Notes under the pieces: model-generated
What the model saw: the letters and a program-made list of their open reading frames with translations, nothing else
Databases searched by the model: none
What the model was told of the DNA's origin: nothing
In this document: positions 26,637 to 35,558 of the stretch, piece after piece
Numbering within the stretch: position 1 is the stretch's first letter
Layout: each line of letters opens with the position of its first letter
Position numbers and translations under genes: made by a program
Assembly (NCBI RefSeq): GCF_014764365.1
Contig: NZ_CP061718.1
Coordinates: forward strand, 3,860,501-3,924,500
Direction: 5' to 3'
Length of the DNA stretch: 64,000 nucleotides
Source: Roseococcus microcysteis
GTDB lineage: Bacteria; Pseudomonadota; Alphaproteobacteria; Acetobacterales; Acetobacteraceae

Positions 26637-27472
26637 ATGACGCAGGTGGGTTTCGTGGGCTTGGGCATGATGGGGCGCCCCATGGCGGGCAACCTGGTGG
26701 CCAAGGGGGTGTCGCTGCGGACACATGACGCCGCGGACCAGGCCATCGAGGGGGCGGAGGCCGTGGGCCTGGATGGCCTCGCCGCCTGTGACACCATCAT
26801 CCTGATGCTGCCCGACAGCCCCGCCGTGGCCGCGGTGATGGAAGGGCTGCTGCCCGTGCTGCGCCCCGGCGCGCTGGTGATTGACATGGGCAGCTCCGTC
26901 CCCGCCGAGACGCGGCGCTGGGCGGCGGCGCTGGAGGCGCACGGCTGCGCGATGCTGGACGCGCCCGTCTCCGGCTCCGTGCCCAAGGCGCGGGCGGGGA
27001 CGCTCGCCATCATGGTGGGGGTGCCCCCGCCGATGTGGCGCGCGCCGACGCCCTGCTGCGGCTGATGGGCGAGGCCATCATCCCGACCGGCCCCGTCGGC
27101 AGTGCGCACGCGATGAAGGCGCTGAACAACTACGTCTACGCGGCCGGGCTCTTGGCGGTGAGCGAGGCGGCGCTGATGGCCGAGGCGGAGGGGCTGGACC
27201 TGAACATCCTCACCGCCGTGATGAACGCGAGCTCGGGCCGCAACATCGCGACCGAGACGAAGCTGGCGCAGGAGATCATCACGGCGCGCTATGCCGGCGG
27301 CTTCCAGCTCGGCCTCATGCGGAAGGATCTGGAGACGGCCGGGCGCATCGCGGCGGGCACGGGCACGGCGCATGCGCTGCTGGACCTTTGCCGCGCGCAA
27401 TGGGGGGCGGCGGTGGAGAAGCTGGGGCCCAAGGCCGACAACACCGAGATCCACCGCCATTTGAAGGGCTGA
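26637..27472 (+). pseudogene. 3-hydroxyisobutyrate/tartronate-semialdehyde dehydrogenase family protein, one-base frameshift
   Basis: This NAD(P)-dependent beta-hydroxyacid dehydrogenase would be about 278 aa if intact. The Rossmann motif VGFVGLGMMGRPMAGNL, the substrate loop DAPVSGSVPKARAGTLAIM, the catalytic-Lys block GSAHAMKALNNYV and the cofactor-end LMRKDLETA are all present, but in two frames. The break lies at G-run 27017-27021; one extra G gives IMVGGAPADVARADAL. It ends 2 bases from convergent mscL. It is a paralogue of glxR at 27953-28828 and may use a related C3/C4 hydroxyacid. An assembly error is more likely than true decay. Confidence 0.84.
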
Positions 27473-27474
27473 CC

Positions 27475-27915
27475 TCAGGCCGCGCCCTTGCGCTCCGCCA
27501 GCAGGTCGCGGATTTCGGTCAGCAGCCGCACATCGGCGGGCGGGACGGGGGGTTTCGCCGCCTCCTGCTTCTTCTCGTGCTCCAGGCGGCGGCGGACGCT
27601 GTTCAGCCCCTTCACCATCAGGAAGACGATCCAGGCCAGCAGCAGGAAGTTCAGCACCACGGTGGCGAAGTTGCCATAGGCCAGCACCGCGCCCTGCGCG
27701 CGCGCCGCTTCCAGCGTGGTCGCGGTGACGGCGGGCGAGAGGGGCAGGAAGTAGTTGGAATAGTCCAGCCCGCCGATGATCGCGCCCGCGATGGGCATGA
27801 TGATGTCACTGACCAGCGAGGACACGATCCGCCCGAAGGCGGTGCCGATGACGACGCCCACCGCCAGGTCCATGACATTGCCCCTGGCGATGAACTCCCG
27901 GAATTCCTTCAGCAT
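27475..27915 (-). CDS. mscL: large-conductance mechanosensitive channel
   Basis: This 146-aa inner-membrane channel opens under osmotic downshock. The family N-terminus [27 protein letters not shown] is split across two parts: the amphipathic helix, and TM1 with its pore Gly/Val pattern. TM2 is [20 protein letters not shown], followed by the cytoplasmic charged helix and a C-terminal bundle. ATG 27915 is chosen over GTG 27921, because GGGAAG then lies at proper spacing. It is flanked by two beta-hydroxyacid dehydrogenase paralogues. Confidence 0.95.
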   Translation of the reverse strand: MLKEFREFIARGNVMDLAVGVVIGTAFGRIVSSLVSDIIMPIAGAIIGGLDYSNYFLPLSPAVTATTLEAARAQGAVLAYGNFATVVLNFLLLAWIVFLMVKGLNSVRRRLEHEKKQEAAKPPVPPADVRLLTEIRDLLAERKGAA

Positions 27916-27952
27916 CGGCACCTTCCCGCAGATTGAGTGCGGGGATAACGCC

Positions 27953-28828
27953 TCAACCCAGCTTGTGGTTGGCCATGGCCTCCAGCGCCTGCACCAGGCC
28001 CGAATGGTCCCAGCCCTCGCCGCCCATCGCCGCGCAGGCGGAGAACAGCTGCTGCGCGGAGGCGGTGTTGGGCAGCGCGACGCCCAGCTCCTTCGCCGAT
28101 TGCAGGGCGAGGTTCAAATCCTTCTGGTGCAGCTTGATGCGGAAGCCCGGGTTGAAGGTGCGGTTGATCATCCGCTCGGCATGGACTTCCAGGATGCGGC
28201 TGTTGGCGAAGCCGCCCATCAGCGCCTGGCGGACCTTGGCGGGGTCGGCGCCGGCCTTGGAGGCGAAGACCAGCGCCTCGGCCACGGCCTCGATGTTCAG
28301 CGCCACGATGATCTGGTTGGCCACCTTCGTGGTCTGCCCCGCACCATTGGGGCCGACGAGGGTGATGTTCTTGCCCATCGCCTCGAAGAGCGGGAGGGCA
28401 CGGGCGAAGGCGGCCTCGGGCCCGCCCACCATGATGGTCAGCGCGGCGTTCTTGGCGCCCACCTCGCCGCCCGAGACCGGCGCGTCGAGATAGTCGCAGC
28501 CCAGCGCGTTCACGCGCGCCGCATAGTCCTTGGTGGCGGTGGGGCTGATCGAGGACATGTCGATGACCAGCTTGCCGGCGGAAAGCCCCGCCGCCACGCC
28601 GCCCTCGGCGAAGAGCGCGCGCTCCACATCGGGGGTGTCGGGCACCATGATGATGATGACTTCGGCGGCCTTCGTGGCGGCGGTGGCGTCGGGCAGGATG
28701 GTGAAGCTGGCGCGCGCCTCGGGCTTCAGGCTGGCGCGTTCGGGCGCGATGATCTCATGGCCGGCCTTGGCCAGGTTCTCGGCCATGGGCTGGCCCATGA
28801 TGCCGAGGCCGATGAAAGCGATCTTCAT
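27953..28828 (-). CDS. glxR: 2-hydroxy-3-oxopropionate (tartronate semialdehyde) reductase
   Basis: This 291-aa enzyme reduces tartronate semialdehyde to D-glycerate. [21 protein letters not shown] is the Rossmann start, of which GLGIMG is the nucleotide loop. [14 protein letters not shown], the substrate motif [36 protein letters not shown] with the catalytic Lys, and the [11 protein letters not shown] block are as in GarR/GlxR. It lies directly downstream of hyi with 20 bases between, the usual hyi-glxR arrangement of glyoxylate metabolism. ATG 28828 follows GGAGAGA. Confidence 0.9.
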   Translation of the reverse strand: MKIAFIGLGIMGQPMAENLAKAGHEIIAPERASLKPEARASFTILPDATAATKAAEVIIIMVPDTPDVERALFAEGGVAAGLSAGKLVIDMSSISPTATKDYAARVNALGCDYLDAPVSGGEVGAKNAALTIMVGGPEAAFARALPLFEAMGKNITLVGPNGAGQTTKVANQIIVALNIEAVAEALVFASKAGADPAKVRQALMGGFANSRILEVHAERMINRTFNPGFRIKLHQKDLNLALQSAKELGVALPNTASAQQLFSACAAMGGEGWDHSGLVQALEAMANHKLG

Positions 28829-28848
28829 GTGGCGTCTCTCCTTGGAAT

Positions 28849-29628
28849 TCAGGCGCGATAGGGTGCGAACCACCCCAGGCCGGCCAGCGTCTCGCCCTTG
28901 GGCCGGTATTCGCAGCCGATCCAGCCGCGATAGCCGGCCGCGTCAATGGCGTCGAAGACGAAGGGCCAGTTGACCTCGCCGGTGCCGGGCTCATGCCGGC
29001 CGGGCGTGTCGGCGACCTGCATGTGGGCGATGTAGGGCAGGAGTTCGGCCGCGCGGCGCGACACGTCGCCCTCCGTGATCTGGCAGTGGTAGAGGTCGAA
29101 CTGCAAGCCCAGCCGCTCCGGCCCCACCGCGTTGATGACGGCGACGGCCTCGCTGGTGCGGTTCAGGAAGAAGCCCGGGATGTCGCGGTGGTTGATGGGC
29201 TCGATGATGGGCTTCACGCCGGCCTTCATGCATTCCTCCGCCGCCCAGTCGAGGTTGGCGGCGTAGGTGCCGAGCAGCGTGTCGCGCGGAATGCCGGCGG
29301 GCGTCAGCCCCGCCATGACATGCAGCCGCGGGCAGGAGAGGGCGGCGCTGTATTCGAGGGCGCGCTTGATGCCTTCGCGGAATTCGGCGCGGCGCTCGGG
29401 CAGGCAGGCGGTGCCGCGCTCGCCATTGTTCCAGTCGCCGGGCGGGCCGTTGAACAGGACCTGGGCGAGGCCCTGGTCCTTGAGCCGTGTCGCGATCTCG
29501 GCGGCGGGGAATTCATAGGGGAAGAGGAACTCCACCGCCTCGAAGCCCGCCGCGCGGGCGGCGGCGAAGCGGTCGAGGAAGGGGAGTTCGTTGAACATCA
29601 TGGAGATGTTCGCGGCAAAGCGGGGCAT
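28849..29628 (-). CDS. hyi: hydroxypyruvate isomerase
   Basis: This 259-aa xylose-isomerase-like TIM barrel interconverts hydroxypyruvate and tartronate semialdehyde. It begins MPRFAANISMMF and has FLDRFAAARAAGFEAVEFLFPYE in two family blocks (LDRF, VEFLFPY). FNGPPGDWNNGERG, EPINHRDIPGFFLN, QFDLYHCQI with metal and catalytic residues, and GCEYRPKG follow. The start is supported by AGGGAAG. It is upstream of glxR, and together they convert hydroxypyruvate to glycerate. Confidence 0.92.
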   Translation of the reverse strand: MPRFAANISMMFNELPFLDRFAAARAAGFEAVEFLFPYEFPAAEIATRLKDQGLAQVLFNGPPGDWNNGERGTACLPERRAEFREGIKRALEYSAALSCPRLHVMAGLTPAGIPRDTLLGTYAANLDWAAEECMKAGVKPIIEPINHRDIPGFFLNRTSEAVAVINAVGPERLGLQFDLYHCQITEGDVSRRAAELLPYIAHMQVADTPGRHEPGTGEVNWPFVFDAIDAAGYRGWIGCEYRPKGETLAGLGWFAPYRA

Positions 29629-29913
29629 CTTTACTTCCCTCAAACGCCGGGCGCCGCCTCCGGCGGCTTGGCTTCGCGCCGCGGCGGATGCGTGGTGGCA
29701 AGGTTGGTCTGGGCGCGCCGGCCGCGGTGCGGCCGGACCCTCCCAGGGCGGCGCCATGCTGCCCGAGGGCCGGCCGGCTGCAAAGCCGCCGCCCGGCCCG
29801 CACGCACAACCGGCGCAAGACCCTGGCGCCCTGCCCAATGGCCCCCTGCGGTCGGCGGCGCGGCTTTGCCGCGCCAACGGCGGCACCCGCCAGGAAGGGC
29901 GCCAAACCGGGGC

Positions 29914-29944
29914 CCCCGCGAAAGCGCGAAGCGATTTCGTGGGG
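29914..29944. repeat. CGAAGCG hairpin copy 1
   Basis: CCCCGCGAAA pairs with TTTCGTGGGG (10 bp, one G-T wobble) around an 11-base loop containing GCGAAGCG. It is a near-duplicate of the hairpin 14 bases downstream, so the pair forms a small tandem repeat. Confidence 0.7.
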
Positions 29945-29957
29945 TGTCTACCGGGGC

Positions 29958-29988
29958 CCCCACGAAAATGCGAAGCGTTTTCGTGGGG
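29958..29988. repeat. CGAAGCG hairpin copy 2
   Basis: CCCCACGAAAA pairs perfectly with TTTTCGTGGGG (11 bp) around the 9-base loop TGCGAAGCG. It lies 3 bases beyond the aminotransferase stop. It could act as a terminator for that gene on the minus strand, although no T-tract follows. Confidence 0.7.
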
Positions 29989-29991
29989 AGT

Positions 29992-31176
29992 TCAATTGTT
30001 GCCCGTCAGGTACTCCATCGCCGCCCGCACACCCTCGGGCTTGTGCGGCACGCCCGCGATGCGCAGCCCCATCTCGATGCCCGACAGTGTGGCCATCAGC
30101 TGCAATTCGCTGATGTCGCCCAGATGCCCGATGCGGAACACGCGGTCGTTCAACTGGCCGAGCCCATTGCCGAGCGACATGTTGAACCGCTCCACGATCG
30201 CGGCCCGCAGCGCGTTGGCGCTGTGGCCCTCCGGCAGGCGCACGCCCGTCAGCACGGAGGAGTAGTGGCGCGGCTCCTGGCACTGGATCTCGAGGCCCCA
30301 GGCGCGCACGGCGCGGCGGGTCGCCTCGGCCATGCGGTCGTGGCGGGCGAAGACATTCTCCAGCCCCTCCTCCAGCAGCATGTCGAGCGCGGTGTCGAGC
30401 GCGTAGAGCATGTTCGTCGCCGGCGTGTAGGGGAAATAGCCGGTGGCGTTGGACGCAATCATCGGCTTCCAGTCCCAGAAGCTGCGCGGCAGCTTCGCGT
30501 GGTCCGCGGCCTTCAGCGCCTTGGCGCTGACCGCGTTGAAGGACAGGCCCGGCGGCAGCATCAGCCCCTTCTGCGAGCCGGAGACCGTGACGTCCACGCC
30601 CCATTCGTCATGCCGGTAGTCCATGGAGGCCAGGCCGCTGATCGTGTCCACCAGCAGCAGGGCCGGGTGGCCGGCGGCATCAATGGCGGCGCGGACCTCG
30701 GCGATGCGGCTGGTGCAGCCGGTGCTGGTCTCGTTGTGGACGACGCAGACGGCCTTGATCTCATGGCCCTTGTCGGCGCGGAGATATTCCTCGATGCGCG
30801 CGGGCTCGGCGCCGCGGCGCCAATCGCCCTTCAGGAATTCGGGACGGATGTCGAGCCGCTCGGCCATTTCGCGCCACAGGCTCGCGAACCAGCCCGTTTC
30901 GCACATCAGCACGCGGTCGCCGGGGGAGAGCGTGTTCACCAGCGCCGCTTCCCAGGCCCCGGTCCCGGAGGCGGGGTAGATGACGACGTGGCTCTCGGTC
31001 TGGAAGACCTTCTTGACCTTGTCCAGGATCATCTTGCCCATCACGCCGAAATCCGGGCCGCGATGGTCCATGGTGGGGTTGTCCATGGCGCGCAGCACCC
31101 GGTCCGGCACGTTGGACGGCCCGGGAATCTGCAGGAAATGGCGGCCGGGCGTGGTGCGGGTCTGGAAATAGGCCAT
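29992..31176 (-). CDS. class V aminotransferase, serine-glyoxylate/alanine-glyoxylate type
   Basis: This 394-aa PLP enzyme probably transfers the amino group of serine (or alanine) to glyoxylate, giving hydroxypyruvate and glycine. The N-terminus HFLQIPGPSNVPDRVL, MDHRGPDF, YPASGTGAWEAALVN, ETSTGC, LLVDTISGLASMD and the PLP lysine Lys203 in SGSQKGLMLPPGL are typical of the AGXT/SGAT group. It lies upstream of hyi and glxR on the same strand, though separated by the palindromic spacer. Its hydroxypyruvate product is the Hyi substrate. It diverges from the FAD/Fe-S oxidase across a 125-bp shared control region. Confidence 0.9.
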   Translation of the reverse strand: MAYFQTRTTPGRHFLQIPGPSNVPDRVLRAMDNPTMDHRGPDFGVMGKMILDKVKKVFQTESHVVIYPASGTGAWEAALVNTLSPGDRVLMCETGWFASLWREMAERLDIRPEFLKGDWRRGAEPARIEEYLRADKGHEIKAVCVVHNETSTGCTSRIAEVRAAIDAAGHPALLLVDTISGLASMDYRHDEWGVDVTVSGSQKGLMLPPGLSFNAVSAKALKAADHAKLPRSFWDWKPMIASNATGYFPYTPATNMLYALDTALDMLLEEGLENVFARHDRMAEATRRAVRAWGLEIQCQEPRHYSSVLTGVRLPEGHSANALRAAIVERFNMSLGNGLGQLNDRVFRIGHLGDISELQLMATLSGIEMGLRIAGVPHKPEGVRAAMEYLTGNN

Positions 31177-31301
31177 GACGGTCCTCCTGTGCTGCGGCGG
31201 GTTTGCCCCAGATCGCGCCCCCGCGCCAATGAGTTCGGCTTGTGCGCGGGATGAGGATTATCCATCTGACGCCGCGCCGCTTCGGGGCTAGATAGGACGA
31301 C

Positions 31302-34160
31302 ATGAACGCCATGACCGCCCAGATCGGCGACAGCCGCCTCGCCCAGCGCCTGCAACGCGAAACGGAAGGGGAGGTGCTGTTCACCCCCGCCGATCGCGGC
31401 CGCTACGCCACCGATGCCTCGATCTACCAGGTCGAGCCTATCGGCGTGCTGGTGCCCAAGACCGCCGCCGATGTGGAGGCCGCCATGGCCATCTGCCGCG
31501 AGGAGGGCGTGCCCGTCCTGCCCCGCGGCGGCGGCACGTCGCAATGCGGGCAGACGGTGAACCGTGCCCTGGTGCTGGACTGCACGAAGCATCTGCGCCG
31601 CGTGCTGAACGTGGAGGGCGAGACGGCGCGGGTGGAGCCCGGCATCACGCTCGGCGCACTGAACGAGGCGCTGAAGCCGCGCGGCATGTTCTTCCCGGTG
31701 GACCCCAGCACCTGGGCGCGCTGCACCATCGGCGGCATGGCGGGGAACAATTCCTGCGGGTCGAAATCCATCCGCTACGGGCTGATGGCGGACAATGTGC
31801 GCGCCATTGACGCCATCCTGGCCGATGGTTCGCGGCATGTCTTCGGCGAGGGGCTGCCCAACACCGACCTCGTCGCCCGCCTGCACGCCCTGGGCGAGCG
31901 GGAGGCGGCCGAGATCGCCGAACGCTTCCCCGAACAGCTTCGCCGCGTGGGCGGCTACAACCTCGATGCGCTGACGCCGGCCGCGCGCGCCGCGGGCCGT
32001 GGCAATCTGGCGCGCCTGCTGGTGGGCAGCGAGGGCACGCTGGCCTTCTCGGCCGCGCTGGACCTGAAGCTCTGGCCCATCAAGCCGCGCAAGGTGGTGG
32101 GCATCTGCCAATTCCCCACCTTCCGCCGCGCCATGGAGGCGTCCAAGCACCTGGTCACGCTCGACCCTGAGGCGGTGGAACTCGTGGACCGCACGATGAT
32201 CGAGCTGGGGCGCTCCATCCCCATCTACCGCCCCATCATCGAGCGCATGCTGATCGGCGAGCCCGACAGCCTGCTCATCGTGGAGTTCCACGGCCATGAG
32301 GACGGCCCGCTGCTGGCGGCCCTCGACCGGCTGGAGGAGATGATGGGCGATCTTGGCCTGCCCGACATGGTGGTGCGCGCGACGGACGCCGCTTTCCAGG
32401 CCGAGGTGGCGGAGGTGCGTGAGGCCGGCCTCAACATCATGATGTCCATGAAGGGCGACGCGAAGCCCGTCTCCTTCATCGAGGACGCGGCGGTCTCCCT
32501 GGAGGATCTGCCCGACTACACCGAGCGCCTGACGGCAGTCTTCGACAAGCACGGTGTGAAGGGCACCTGGTATGCCCATGCGAGCGTGGGCTGCCTGCAT
32601 GTGCGCCCGGTGCTGAACATGAAGGATGGCGGCGATGTCCGCCGCATGCGCGAGATCGCGGAGGAATGCTTCGCCCTGGTCCGCGAATACAAGGGCAGCC
32701 ACAGCGGCGAGCACGGCGACGGCATCGTCCGCTCCGAATTCCACGAGAGCATGTTCGGGCCGAGGATCGTGCGCGCCTTCGAGGCGGTGAAGGATGAGTT
32801 CGACCCGAACGGCCTGCTCAACCCCGGCCGCGTCGTTCGCCCGCCGCGCATGGATGACCGCACGCTGTTCCGCTACGGCCCGGACTATGCGGCCCTGCCG
32901 GTGACGCCGGCGCTGGACTGGTCCGCCTGGCCGGGGCCCCAGCGCGGCCTCTTGGGCGCGGTCGAGATGTGCAACAACAACGGCACCTGCCGGAAGTTCG
33001 ACGCCAACGTGATGTGCCCGAGCTATCGCGTGACGCGGGAGGAACAGCACCTCACGCGCGGCCGCGCCAACACGCTGCGCCTGGCGCTGACCGGCCAAGT
33101 GCCCGGCGGATTGGGCGGCGAGGCGGCGGTGGAGGCCATGTCCCTCTGCGTCTCCTGCAAGGGCTGCAAGCGCGAATGCCCCACGGGCGTGGACATGGCG
33201 CGGATGAAGATCGAGGTGCTGGCCGCCCGCAACGCGCGCGAGGGCGTGCCGCTGAAGGACAAGCTGATCGCGACCTTGCCGCGCTGGGCGGGCATGGCCT
33301 CGGCGGTGCCCTTCATGGCGAACCTGCGCGACACCATCCCTGGCCTCGCCAAGCTGTCCGAGAAGCTGCTGGGGCTGTCGGCCGAACGCTCGCTGCCGCG
33401 CTTCCGCCGCGATGCCTTCCGCGATGGCGAGGCGCGCGCGGGCAGCGGCACGAAGGAGGTGCTGCTTTTCGCCGACACCTTCAACCGGCATTTCGAGCCG
33501 GAGAATTTGCGCGCCGCCGTGCGCGTGCTGGCGGCCTCCGGCTACAGCGTGAAGCCGGCGCAGGGGGAGGGGAGCCGCCCGCTCTGCTGCGGCCGCACCT
33601 ATCTCGCCGCCGGCATGGTGGAGGAGGCGCGGGCCGAGGCGCGGCGCACCCTTGCCGCGCTCAGCACCTCGGATGCGCCCGTGCTGGGCCTCGAACCCTC
33701 CTGCCTGATGACGCTGCGCGACGAGTTCACCGCCCTGCTGCCCGGTGCGGAGAGCGAGGCGCTGTCCAAGCGCGCCTTCCTCGCCACGGAATTCCTGGAG
33801 AAGGAGAGCACGCTGCCCGCGCTCAAGCCCGTGGCGGCGGCGGCGCACATCCATGGCCATTGCCACCAGAAGGCCTTCGGCGCCTTCCCTGCCGCCGTGA
33901 AGGCGCTGCGCCGCGTGCCGGGGATGGAGGTGAAGCCCATCGCCTCCTCCTGCTGCGGCATGGCCGGCGCCTTCGGCTATGAGGCGAAGAACATCGAGGC
34001 CTCCAAGGCCATGGCCGAACTCTCGCTGCTGCCCGCCGTGCGCGCCGCCCCCGCCGGCGACATCATCGTGGCCGACGGCACCTCGTGCCGCCATCAGATC
34101 CAGGATTTGTCAGGCCGCGAGGCGCTGCACTCCATCCGCGTGCTGGAGCGCGGGCTGTGA
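31302..34160 (+). CDS. FAD-binding and 4Fe-4S two-domain oxidase (GlcD-GlcF-like fusion)
   Basis: This 952-aa protein probably oxidises a 2-hydroxyacid such as D-lactate, glycolate or D-2-hydroxyglutarate and passes electrons to quinone. The N-terminal half is a PCMH-type FAD domain (VLPRGGGTSQCG, MFFPVDPST, GGMAGNNSCGSKSIRYG) followed by an FAD-oxidase C domain (HASVGCLHVRPV, SHSGEHGDGIVRSEF). The C-terminal half has Cys557 (CNNNGTC) and the ferredoxin motif C616xxCxxCxxxCP, then CCG-type domains (SCCGMAGAFGYE). The length fits YdiJ-like fusions. It is divergent from the aminotransferase of the glyoxylate region and overlaps the DUF924 gene (GTGA). Confidence 0.9.
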   Translation: MNAMTAQIGDSRLAQRLQRETEGEVLFTPADRGRYATDASIYQVEPIGVLVPKTAADVEAAMAICREEGVPVLPRGGGTSQCGQTVNRALVLDCTKHLRRVLNVEGETARVEPGITLGALNEALKPRGMFFPVDPSTWARCTIGGMAGNNSCGSKSIRYGLMADNVRAIDAILADGSRHVFGEGLPNTDLVARLHALGEREAAEIAERFPEQLRRVGGYNLDALTPAARAAGRGNLARLLVGSEGTLAFSAALDLKLWPIKPRKVVGICQFPTFRRAMEASKHLVTLDPEAVELVDRTMIELGRSIPIYRPIIERMLIGEPDSLLIVEFHGHEDGPLLAALDRLEEMMGDLGLPDMVVRATDAAFQAEVAEVREAGLNIMMSMKGDAKPVSFIEDAAVSLEDLPDYTERLTAVFDKHGVKGTWYAHASVGCLHVRPVLNMKDGGDVRRMREIAEECFALVREYKGSHSGEHGDGIVRSEFHESMFGPRIVRAFEAVKDEFDPNGLLNPGRVVRPPRMDDRTLFRYGPDYAALPVTPALDWSAWPGPQRGLLGAVEMCNNNGTCRKFDANVMCPSYRVTREEQHLTRGRANTLRLALTGQVPGGLGGEAAVEAMSLCVSCKGCKRECPTGVDMARMKIEVLAARNAREGVPLKDKLIATLPRWAGMASAVPFMANLRDTIPGLAKLSEKLLGLSAERSLPRFRRDAFRDGEARAGSGTKEVLLFADTFNRHFEPENLRAAVRVLAASGYSVKPAQGEGSRPLCCGRTYLAAGMVEEARAEARRTLAALSTSDAPVLGLEPSCLMTLRDEFTALLPGAESEALSKRAFLATEFLEKESTLPALKPVAAAAHIHGHCHQKAFGAFPAAVKALRRVPGMEVKPIASSCCGMAGAFGYEAKNIEASKAMAELSLLPAVRAAPAGDIIVADGTSCRHQIQDLSGREALHSIRVLERGL

Positions 34161-34723
34161 AGGCCGTCCTGGACTTTTGGTTCGCGGAAGGCCCCGATAC
34201 GCCGCGTGCCGCGTGGTTCAAGCGCGACGACGCTTTCGATGCCGAGATCCGCGCCCATTTCGGCCCTCTCGTCCCCGCCGCGCGCGAGGGCGCGCTGGAT
34301 GGCTGGGCCGCCACGCCCGAGGGTGCGCTGGCCCTTTTCATCCTGCTGGACCAGTTCCCCCGCAACCTCTACCGCGGCCATCCCGACGCCTTCGCCAGCG
34401 ACCCGCACGCCCTGACCCTGGCGCGCGATCTGGTGCTGCGCCAGCGGATGGATTTGCGCGTCACACCCACCCAGCGCGTCTTCTTCTACCTCCCCTTCGA
34501 GCATGCCGAGGACATGGCGGCGCAGGACCTCTCGGTCGCGCTCTTCGAAGGCCTGCGCGACAACCCCGCCGCCGCCGCCCCAGGGGGCAGCATTGATTAT
34601 GCCTGGCGGCACCGCGTCGTCATCGCGCGCTTCGGCCGCTTTCCCCATCGCAACGCGACGCTCGGCCGGGACAGCACGCCAGCGGAACTGACCTATCTGG
34701 CCCAACCCGGCGCCGGCTTCTGA
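34157..34723 (+). CDS. DUF924 family protein
   Basis: This 188-aa soluble helical protein of the DUF924 family, whose biochemical role is unknown, carries the hallmark blocks VLDFWF near the start and WFKRDDAFDAEIRAHF. LFILLDQFPRNLYRG, FFYLPFEHAED and the C-terminal FGRFPHRNATLGR follow. The start is GTG in a four-base GTGA overlap with the FAD/Fe-S oxidase stop, suggesting co-expression. The VKAVLDFWF start excludes an upstream in-frame extension that is shadow of the oxidase. Confidence 0.88.
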   Translation: MKAVLDFWFAEGPDTPRAAWFKRDDAFDAEIRAHFGPLVPAAREGALDGWAATPEGALALFILLDQFPRNLYRGHPDAFASDPHALTLARDLVLRQRMDLRVTPTQRVFFYLPFEHAEDMAAQDLSVALFEGLRDNPAAAAPGGSIDYAWRHRVVIARFGRFPHRNATLGRDSTPAELTYLAQPGAGF

Positions 34724-34733
34724 AGGACCATCC

Positions 34734-35339
34734 ATGCAACTCGTCGGTCGTCTTCTCTCCCCCTTCGTGCGGCGCGTGGCCGCGACGCTGAACCTCTACG
34801 GCATGGAGTTCACCTCCCTGCCGCTGGCCACCACGACCGACGGTGCGGCCATCGCGAGCTACAACCCGGTGGGCCGGGTGCCGAGCCTGATCCTGGATGA
34901 TGGCGAGGTGCTGGTGGACAGCAACGCCATCCTCGACCACCTGGACGAGGTGATGGGCGACGCCGCCCTGACGCCCCACTCGGGCGCCGAGCGCCGCCTG
35001 GTGCTGCGCGCTACCGCCATCGGCGTGGGCGTGATGGAAAAGACCGTCCAGGCCTATTACGAGACCGCCCGTCGGCCCGAGGCGCTGCGCTGGGCCGAAG
35101 GTGCCGCGAATTTGCAGGCCCAGGCCCAGGGCGGCTTTGCGGCGCTGGAGGCGATGGCGGAGGGTGACTTCCTCTGCCTCGGTCGTCTGACCCAGGCGGA
35201 TGTGACAGCCGTCGTGGCGCTCGACTTCGCGGCCAAGGTGCTGCCCGCCCTGGTGGAAGGCCGCTATCCGCGCCTGCACGCGCTCAGCGCCCGGCTGAAC
35301 GCCGATGCCCGGGTGGGGGGCACGGCCTTCAGGGGATGA
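34734..35339 (+). CDS. glutathione S-transferase family protein
   Basis: This 201-aa protein has the thioredoxin-like N-terminal domain (LLSPFVRRVAATLNLYG, NPVGRVPSLILDDGEVLVDSNAILDHLD) with the glutathione-contact VPSL and DS motif. An all-helical C-terminal domain follows, with the LTQADVTAV N-capping box. The catalytic Ser/Tyr position is likely Ser in SPFVRR. The substrate is unknown. It lies 10 bases after DUF924. Confidence 0.88.
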   Translation: MQLVGRLLSPFVRRVAATLNLYGMEFTSLPLATTTDGAAIASYNPVGRVPSLILDDGEVLVDSNAILDHLDEVMGDAALTPHSGAERRLVLRATAIGVGVMEKTVQAYYETARRPEALRWAEGAANLQAQAQGGFAALEAMAEGDFLCLGRLTQADVTAVVALDFAAKVLPALVEGRYPRLHALSARLNADARVGGTAFRG

Positions 35340-35360
35340 TTCCCCTTCACGCTTTGTTCA

Positions 35361-35390
35361 GGCCGCGCCGGGCATAACCCTGGCGCGGCC
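35361..35390. terminator. strong GC hairpin between the GST and DUF1194 genes
   Basis: GGCCGCGCC pairs with GGCGCGGCC, and the inner GGG/CCC pairs continue the stem around CATAA. AAAAGG follows on the plus strand, with no T-tract. It probably separates the upstream oxidase-DUF924-GST unit from the DUF1194 gene. Confidence 0.45.
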
Positions 35391-35558
35391 AAAAGGCGCG
35401 GACTCCCATGGCTTCAAAATAATCCATGCTGCATTGCAGCAAAAAGGTCTTGATCCCTGTCCTGACCTCCCCATAATGTTACGCATACGGGAGAAATCGC
35501 TGCACGGCCCTTTACGCCGACCCCGTCAGGGGGGAGGCACCGGACGAATGAGGGTCAG

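Larger units (their letters stand above)
29629..29991. repeat. gene-free spacer built of successive perfect palindromes
   Basis: This 363-bp stretch between hyi and the aminotransferase shows no convincing gene. It contains three tight hairpins with 3-base loops: 29653-29667 (GCCGCC/GGCGGC), 29718-29736 (CCGGCCGC/GCGGCCGG) and 29857-29875 (GGCGCGGC/GCCGCGCC). Two related hairpins with a CGAAGCG-type loop follow (separate entries). Open frames across it are low-complexity Arg/Pro/Ala translations on both strands. Dispersed REP-like or structured intergenic sequence is the best description; copies elsewhere in the genome cannot be checked here. Confidence 0.6.

Noticed and set aside
29640-29963. 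A 107-codon minus-strand open frame in the palindromic spacer, and overlapping frames on the plus strand
   Set aside because: The translations are Arg/Pro/Ala/Gly-rich with no family resemblance, run through the hairpins, and lack ribosome sites. They are typical of open frames in very GC-rich non-coding DNA.
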